From: Gloeopeniophorella convolvens
Taxonomy: Eukaryota > Basidiomycota > Agaricomycetes > Russulales
Length of the DNA: 64,000 nt
NCBI GenBank assembly: GCA_022496205.1
Contig: WTXD01000097.1
Coordinates: 1-64,000 of the forward strand
Direction: 5' to 3'
Shown: one piece after another, positions 57,201 through 64,000 of the stretch
Layout of the letters: each line of letters begins with the position of its first letter
How positions within the stretch are numbered: position 1 is the first letter of the stretch
Translations under genes and position numbers: made by a program
The notes under the pieces: model-generated
The model's input: the letters and a program-made list of their open reading frames with translations, nothing else
Databases searched by the model: none
Told to the model about the DNA's origin: nothing

Positions 57201-59680
57201 GCTGTCATGCGCGACGGGACGGCGGGTGAATCTGGGGAAGGGAAAATGCAAGCTGAGGTCGGGGTAAAGGGACTTATTATATGCGTTCGGAGGGGCCTCG
57301 TGCTTGACGCGCAGAGCGTACCCGGCGCGGTGGCCCACGCGAGCCGCCAGAGCGGTGGTGGCGGGTGGCGAGCGGCACTGTCACCGAGCGATCGTCTTTC
57401 CCTGGCCCATTCCAGATCGGTGCATCTGCCAAACGCGGCTGCCTGGAGTTTCCATCAGGTTTCGTGCACTTCATTGGCTACAATCAACACGCACTCTATT
57501 CATGGCAGGCTGCGTAACGGGATTCGCAGCTGGGTGTCCCAGCGCAGTTACCAAGGCTCATTGTGGCGGAGTTCGTCCCAAATCAGCACATTGAGACCAG
57601 TCCTGGCGAATTCGCCTATCGCAACGCAGATCTAGGTGAAATTCCGATGATAGTGCCGACCCTGAGATGTCTGTGTGGGAGATCGGCTCCTTCTAGTGTG
57701 AGAATGCTGAGACTCCTTCAGGGGAAAAGGGCTGACGACCATATTTGAAGCAGGGAAGAAGGGAGGACGACAATAGATGAAAGTTCATGGGATCAGGGTT
57801 AGAAACACAAAGGGAAATGCTGCTTGCCTGAAAGGTCAAAGCAACTTGTAGAAAGGCAATCCTAGATCTAGCGCAAAAAAAATGCCATACATGCATCAGC
57901 GAACGCGGTCGGACATCTATGAGCGGCTGCAGACTGTTTGAGGGAAAAAGTTATGCCACGTTGTTGACCCAAGCCCCGGGGCCCGAATGGGCCAGGAACC
58001 GAGAACGAGGCCAGATCGCGGAGCTTGATTGCGATTCCCCACGCAGCACGAAACAGGGGACCCCTTCCGTGAACGAGAAAGGCCAGATGCTGTCTCCAAG
58101 GGCTGTGGGGTAGGACAAAGCAACGCATTTGCCATTGCGACGATGACCACGCAGCGTGGGCTGACCACGAGACAAACATCGCAGTGGACAGCCATGTCGC
58201 GTCTTGCGTGGGGACGGCCAAAGGTGGCTATTCGTAAGCCCGGTCCGTAAAGCCGAGACCTGCAGGCATCTCGGATAAGTAGAGCTTTCTCCTGATGAAA
58301 GTCGGAGTAGAATACGAGCTCGCGGCATCATTTGGGAATAAATCATCGGCCCAGGGGACTCCAAGGTCGCGTTGCTGGATAGGAGAGAAGCCTGCAGGAT
58401 GACACGCTTGCAGTGTCGGCTTGAGCATGGCTACCGCGCTATGACGTTTGTCTTCCGTTGCATAAAGATACGACCGCGTCTCGAACATCATTAGAGATCT
58501 AACATCAACCACGCGGTGAAAGGGCGGAGTCAGAGGGGGTCAACATGAGGTCAGATGACCGGTAGTGGCGTCAAAGAGAACGAGGCTTGGCTGCCGCGTT
58601 CCCAATCACATACACACACCGAGAACGCCTGACCACGCAGAAAATATAGATGCATTGGCCTTCCATCTCTGCGTCTGCGCCGGGAAGACCGAGATCCGGA
58701 ACAGGGAGAGCGCAAACCAAAAATTGAACGGGAGAAGAACAGAGCTCCATTACTAGTGCGCTCCCTCGGAGCCCCGGAGGTTGTCGGGACATGCGGCACC
58801 AGACGGAAACCCGGAATACACCCGTCCACCGAGAAAAGGGGAGCAAGGCGCCTGTACTATCGCCGGAGCACAGCCCATCGATGGATGTCGATAGAGGGAT
58901 CAGAGAACCGCGAGCGAGGCCCCGACGAGTGCCCGCAAGAGTGTGGCAGACACACATGCGTGGGTCTAGTATGCACAGATGAGAGGGTTTAGTCGAGAGG
59001 GAAGGCACTTGAAGTAGCGCCCAAAACGTGTGTCGATAACCAATCGCCCCCTGTCACGACTTCACGACCCCGATAAACATCGGAACTCAGCAGAAGCAAT
59101 GCGAATGACCAGGGAAGGTTCAGGACGCAAAAGGCGCTGCGCAAAGCAAAAAAGAGAGAGATCGCGATGAGAAGCGGAATCAAGCGAACGCATATAAGCG
59201 ATTTGGAGCCAATGAAGAACGGGAAGATGGTGTAGAACAAGGTACGCACGAGCGGGTCCCGACTGCACACTGATCAAACACGCTCGCCACCCCACCTCAT
59301 CCGAGCGCCGAGCCGGTAGATTCGAAAGAAGATGAGAGAACAAAGGCCAGGAGATCAGATATACCTACGTTTAACCTCCTGCAGAACAAGGTTAGCTTGG
59401 GCGGCGCGAACTACCGTAAATCGAGTGTTATTAAATGAGCAACCATGCTGCAGGATCGTGGATAGGTGGTGCAAGCGGTGGATGACGAGGAGAACAAGCA
59501 CGCTAGAAGAGCAAGACCAAGGAACATGGTGGAGCAAGTCAAAGGACGGTTGTCCTCGGAAAAGCGCCATGAGGGCGAGCAGTGAGCCATGGCCACGTGA
59601 TACGACGCCTTTCCCTCCCATCGCGATTGGGCCCAACTCGGCATTCCCACTGCGTCTCTCCTCTGCGCGTGTCTCCCACC
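57201..59680. other. Divergent intergenic region, no gene recognised
   Basis: 2.5 kb between the starts of the BCS1-like gene and ADE8. Several short frames of 60-145 codons occur on both strands, but none shows paired introns, a domain, or codon bias like the neighbours. A lineage-specific gene or a non-coding transcript is possible. Confidence 0.35.
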
Positions 59681-60371
59681 ATGTCGGACGCACCTGAACC
59701 GCGGCGCATCGCCGTGCTCATATCTGGCTCAGGTCGGTAGCCACCTCCTCGCGCCCTCGCTACGAACACCCCTGTGCGCAGGGACCAACCTCCAGGCGCT
59801 CATCGACGCGCAGCGCACGCCCGCGCTGCCCAACGCGGGCATCGTGCTCGTGCTCTCCAACCGCAAGGCCGCAGCAGGCCTCGAGCGCGCAGCACGCGCA
59901 GACCCGCCCATCCCGACGGCGTACCTCGCGCTGCAGCCATACCTCAAGGCGGACCCGGCGCGCACCCGCGCGACTTACGACGCAGAGGTCGCGCGCATCG
60001 TGCTTGAAGCGCACCCGGACCTCGTCGTGCTCGCCGGGTGGATGCATGTCCTCGGCGAGGGCTTCCTCGACGCGGTTGGCGCGCTCCCGGTCATCAACTT
60101 GCACCCCGCGCTGCCCGGCGCGTTCGACGGCACGCACGCCATCGAGCGTGGGTACGAGGCGTTCCAAAAAGGCGAGGTTGACAAGGTCGGCGCGATGGTG
60201 CACCGCGTTGTGAAGGAGGTCGATCGTGGCGAGCCCGTCATCGTGCGCGAGGTCGCGATCGCGAAGGGTGAGCCGCTCGAGGCGTACGAGGAGCGGCTGC
60301 ACCGGGCAGAATGGGAGATCATCGTTGAGGCCACGCGCAAGATTCTTGATGAAGTTCGGCCGGGGGCCTGA
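59681..60371 (+). CDS. ADE8: Phosphoribosylglycinamide formyltransferase
   Basis: Two exons: 59681-59732 and 59782-60371, 213 aa, the usual size for monofunctional GART. The intron splits the Gly of SGSGTNLQ, the N-terminal phosphate-binding loop. The formyl transfer site is present: INLHPALPG (Asn and His of the catalytic set) and the later Asp in VDRGEPV within VHRVVKEVDRGEPV. The enzyme uses 10-formyl-THF to formylate GAR, step three of de novo purine synthesis, in the cytosol. The C-terminus ends with the expected AEWEIIVEATRKIL helix. Strong GC-rich codon usage suggests high expression. Confidence 0.93.
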
Positions 60372-61004
60372 CTTCTCGGCTACGAAGCGAAAGCCTGAAA
60401 TCACCGGGAGGTACCGCAGTTCCAGAACATGTAACACTAAAATACTATGCCATGTCATCGCGTCGCGATCCACCGTCGGACGCGAGATACACTTCATATG
60501 AAGCCTGCACAGCCGTTTCTTCGTTCAAACCTTGTAGGACGTTGAAGCTGGTCCACGCAATGGGCACCAGCGGAGATGATGATATGTGCCTTCATGCAGA
60601 AAACGGGAAGACGATGCATTACATCCATGGGGATATAGAACGGTGCCGATGTAGCAACATCCGCCGAGCCAGCAGCGTGCATAACGCCGCAGGCGAAGCA
60701 ATGCACAATCCGCGGGAGCAGCCCAAATTATTCCGTACACACGCTGTCATAAACCACGACCCCGGACGGGACGCGTTGCCGATAGACAAGCCCAGTGTCC
60801 GATGGCCTCTCACGATGCAGGTTCGATATGAAGTCACCACATGGGACCGGGGTTCATGTTACTCGGTTGTGGTAAAGCGTCCCCCCGCATTGTATGCACG
60901 TAACTCCACTGCGTGGGACAAGAACGGTGAGCTGAGGACCGGGGCGGCGCGCGACACGAATAGCACTGACCGGACTACGTGATTATCGCGTGGCCAAATC
61001 TGCT
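60372..61004. other. Convergent intergenic region
   Basis: Between the 3' ends of ADE8 and SYS1. A frame of 176 codons lies here but shows no recognisable feature; I do not call it a gene. Confidence 0.4.
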
Positions 61005-61846
61005 CTAATCCCGCCGCAGCGCGCCCATCTCTACGTCTCCCGGGTCCGGATTGTTCGTCGCGACAACCAAGCCCTCGGTCATCTCCCTTCTCACGCAGAT
61101 TTGCTCCGCGAACAGCAGGGTGAGCGCACTGCTTCCCAGCATCACAGCCCAGAAGAATAATGACGTCGGAATGACGGCGGAATAGTAAGTGGTGAGTACG
61201 AGATGGTTGAAGAGGAGGGTCAGGGTAAAGTCTAGTATGAGCCGCGGCCGTCGGACGAGGTGGTATAGGTAATAAACACTACAGGAACCAAAGGCAGTCA
61301 GTTACGATCAATCCAGCACAGTTACGAGCAACGCACTCTGCTGTTGACGCCAGGACCCAACAGGCGGCGAGGACCCAGCCTCGCATCCAGTCGCCGCGGC
61401 CATCTGGACCCATGTACCGGGGCCCTTCAGCGACCTTGCGGCCACCACTCCATGCGCCGGTAAAAGAAGACCAGCGCTCTTCCCCATGTAGTCTTCGGAA
61501 CGTCGGACGACCGGCCATCTCGCGCCAGTCCATCAACATGCCTGCAGCGCCGCCATATATCAAAAGTATCGTAAGCAGGCCTTTGAAGGGTGTCCTGGGG
61601 TTGGAGACGCACCGACATTAAATGCCCCACCCTCATACTCCAGCGAGCCCGGCTCCGCAAAGACAGATAGAAGCGGGGGTACGACCAGGGCTAGGGTGAG
61701 ATAATGGAGAGACTGAAGTGCCACAATCTGGAAAAAGACAAATGCACAGGTCAGGGTGAGGGTTCGGACGTAGAAGCGGGGCTGGGCAGACGTTCTTGAG
61801 ATATGATTAGGACAGGGTCCCAGCTAGATGCCTTCGATGGCGCCAT
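61005..61846 (-). CDS. SYS1: SYS1 Golgi trafficking membrane protein
   Basis: Four exons: 61846-61796, 61727-61613, 61541-61337 and 61278-61005, giving 214 aa. The translation follows fungal Sys1: SSWDPVLIISQIVALQSLHY, LEYEGGAFNVGMLMDWREMA, GWVLAACWVLAS, VYYLYHLVRRPRLILDF, NHLVLTTYYSAVIPTSLFFW and FAEQICVRREM, with four membrane spans. Sys1 recruits the Arf-like GTPase Arl3 to the Golgi. Introns 2 and 3 are GT-AG with correct phase. Intron 1 must follow CAA (Gln) to keep QIVALQ in frame, but the next bases are GAACGT, not GTACGT; no GT donor in the right phase exists nearby. A loop of about 35 residues (RLHGEERWSSFTGAW...) is inserted compared with yeast, as in other basidiomycetes. Confidence 0.85.
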
Positions 61847-62069
61847 GGTGGTGTATGGAAGTGTTACGGCGACGTTGCGAAATGCATGAAATTCCTTAGC
61901 ACCGGACTATTTGACGGTTCTGGTCCAACCCTCGCAGTCTGTGACACTCGCATTCGTCAGAGGTCACAAACTTCGTCACGATCACGCAGCCCGCGTCACA
62001 CACGCGTCACGTCGGGGCGCGGGTCAGCCGCGGTGGGCTTGACTTCATCCCGCCATTGCGCAGTCGCAA
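61847..62069. promoter_or_regulatory. Divergent promoter SYS1 / dipeptidyl aminopeptidase
   Basis: Only 223 bp separate the two start codons. The middle is AT-poor with CACACGCGTCACGTCGG (62000 region), including a CACGTC word that could bind bZIP or bHLH factors; this is a sequence match only. Confidence 0.4.
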
Positions 62070-64000
62070 ATGCCTCCTCAGTATGATCCGCTATCACAGG
62101 AGGAGGAGGACGACATCCGCAACGATAGCGTTCAAACAGGACAAGCTGACGCGGCGCGCGCCGCCCTCCTGACGCGACCGGCCGTGTACTACGAGGAGGG
62201 CCCCTTCGATCCACCCAGCTCTGACGATGACGAAGACGAGATGGTCGAGAAGGAAGGCGCGGGCTCATTAAGTCGCGCCGAGCATGGGGGTCTACTGGAC
62301 TCCGTTCCCATCGCCCCGGGCCTGTACGTTGGAGGGCGGAAGGTGCGTCCTCCACGAGCTGCGCGCGTGAGCTCGGACGTAACGGCACCGCGCAGGAACA
62401 CTCTTCGCTCCGGTGGCTCCTTCTTACTCTTGCCGCGCTCGTGACGCTCTCTGGGATTATTGGCCTCTTCGCCGCCCTGTCCTACAAGGAAACGAAGCAC
62501 ATTGTCCGTGGGGATGCACACATCACAATGGACCACGTCTTCAACGGCACATTCGCCGTTGACCGGACGTCCCTCTCCTGGGTCCCGGAAGGTGTGCCAG
62601 GGCGGCGTGCGTGTGATGCGAAGCTGATCCGCCCCATTCATCTCAGCCGGAGATGGGGTCTTTTCCGTATATCAAGACGGCTTCATCAAGCTGGTCGACC
62701 TCAAGTCCAATTCGACGCGCAATCTCATCGAAATATCCAATCTGCGCGATGTGAGCGTGATGTGTCTTGAATCCGCAGCCCTTGACCACGTCCGCGTTGT
62801 AGGATCAAGGGAACCTCCTGCACATGGCCAGCTGGAAACTGTCCCCCGACATGAAATACATGCTAGTCAAGGCAGACCACCTCAAGGTAAGCCTCGTCTA
62901 GGCCGCGTTGTTGGCCTCGCATTGACTGTGAGGCCGCACAGCAATGGCGTTGGTCGAGCTTTGGGAATTACTGGATTTTCAATCTGGAGTCGAAGGAAAC
63001 ATACCCCCTGATCCCCCCTTCGACCCCTCCAGTAACTGCGTATGCGACATGGTCCCCTACCGGCGAGAGCATTGCCTACGTGGTGGAGAACGACCTTTAC
63101 GTCGTGCCGTCTCCTTCGTACGTGCCTCTTAAGTCCCCTCCCTCTCGCCCAACCCTTTCTCACGCGTTTACAGACGGTCAGCGTCCCACATCCGCATCAC
63201 CACCTCTGGGAATGCGACGCTCTTCCACGGCGTACCCGACTGGGTATACGAGGAGGAGGTTTTCTCCGCTGACTACGCCGTCTGGTGGTCGCCCGACTCG
63301 ACCAAGCTTGCCTTCCTCGTCTTCGACGAGACCCTCGTCGAAGAGTTTACATTCCCTATCTACAATCCGACTACTGACTCGGATACCGTCGTGCCCTACA
63401 CGAATCAGCTGACCATGCGCTACCCGAAGCCAGGGTACAACAACCCGCTGGTCTCCGCACACGTGTTTGACCTCGCGCACTACACCGAAGAGAGCACGTA
63501 CTCGAGCGACTTTGCCCCCGCAGAGGCGACGCTCGAGCTCGAGTGGGCGGGGCGCCAGCCGCGCAACGACAGCATCCTGATGGACGTCGTGTGGGTCGGG
63601 AACGACTCGCTGCTGATCAAGGAGGTGAACCGCAACGCGTCCGCGGGCAGCGTCGTGCTCTTCGACGTCGCGGACACGACGCTCCTCGCGGCAGACACAG
63701 GGCACGTCGTGCGCACGCTCGGCCGCGACGGCGAAGAGGGCGACGACGGCTGGATCGAGTCGGCGCACACGGTGCACCCGCTGCCCGCGCGCTTCTCCGC
63801 GAGCGGGCTGCCGTCCTACCTCGACATCGTGCCGGACAAGCACGGCTACAACCACATCGCGCTGTTCAGCCCCGCGAGCACGGGCACGCCGCGCTTCCTG
63901 ACCACGGGGGCCTGGGAGGTCACCGACGGCATCCAGGCCGTGGACCTCGAGAACGGACTCGTGTACGTGCCCGCACTGCGCCCCCTCCCCCCTGCCCACG
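62070..64000 (+). CDS. Dipeptidyl aminopeptidase (DPP IV/Ste13 type), 3' truncated
   Basis: The start at 62070 opens an acidic cytoplasmic head (PPSSDDDEDEMVEKE), followed after intron 1 by a type II membrane anchor (LRWLLLTLAALVTLSGIIGLF). The lumenal beta-propeller begins: ADHLKQWRWSSFGNYWIF, PPVTAYATWSPTGESIAYV, then GVPDWVYEEEVFSADYAVWW with the Glu-Glu motif that binds the substrate amino terminus in this family, and WSPDSTKLAFLVFDE. The alpha/beta hydrolase domain with the catalytic Ser lies beyond the window. The enzyme removes X-Pro or X-Ala dipeptides in the Golgi or vacuole. Intron 5 near 63130-63180 is real, but its exact acceptor was not resolved. Confidence 0.87.

Noticed and set aside
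57201..59680. Genes in the BCS1-like/ADE8 gap
   Set aside because: Only overlapping short frames on both strands with no domain, splice or codon support.
60452..60982. 176-codon plus-strand frame
   Set aside because: No similarity to a family, lies between two convergent 3' ends, and has none of the GC3 bias of its neighbours.
1..64000. CRISPR arrays, rRNA, tRNA or bacterial operons
   Set aside because: Read through for regularly spaced repeats, cloverleaf-like blocks and Shine-Dalgarno-led gene strings; none were seen. A dedicated tRNA scan was not possible here.

Overview
The window is eukaryotic and looks like a filamentous basidiomycete (Agaricomycetes; Polyporales would be a reasonable guess, but that is inference). 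The evidence is GC-rich coding sequence cut by many 45-70 nt GT-AG introns, fungal nuclear genes (ATP4, DNM1, BCS1-like, ADE8, SYS1, a vacuolar dipeptidyl aminopeptidase, a P450, class-3 lipases), and a multigene seven-transmembrane (7TM) family of the kind expanded in mushroom-forming fungi. I rebuilt exons by hand from splice sites, reading-frame phase and comparison between paralogues.

Layout: (1) 0.2-1.2 kb, a b561-like membrane protein on the minus strand. (2) 2.8-48 kb, a dynamic duplicated region. It holds eight copies of one 7TM gene (A-H), all on the plus strand and with the same eight-exon structure, two intact secreted lipase genes, and at least five minus-strand lipase relics lying downstream of 7TM copies. 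Five 7TM copies are intact (C, D, E, F, G). Three are broken: A is split by a 2.66 kb insertion and has a stop, and B and H have in-frame stops. Copies F and G lie in a direct tandem duplication (31.8-37.7 and 37.7-41.9 kb); the first unit carries a further 1.57 kb insertion. Copies C and D are a second, more diverged duplicated pair about 7.2 kb apart. The block between C and D contains a decayed pyridoxal kinase gene, a 3' fragment of ARP2 and a repeat shared with the ATP4 5' flank, which suggests DNA-level capture of gene fragments. A cytochrome P450 lies between copies G and H.

(3) 48.6-64 kb is a conserved housekeeping block: ATP4, DNM1, BCS1-like AAA ATPase (minus), ADE8, SYS1 (minus), and a dipeptidyl aminopeptidase running off the right edge. 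SYS1 and the aminopeptidase share a 223-bp divergent promoter.

The part most likely to be undescribed is the 7TM/lipase array, in which most copies with visible promoters have a TATA element 68-74 bp upstream of the ATG. Its function cannot be read from sequence. Unusual splice sites (GC-AG in DNM1, an apparent GA-AG in SYS1) and micro-exons (12-20 nt) are noted separately. No tRNA, rRNA, CRISPR or bacterial features were seen.
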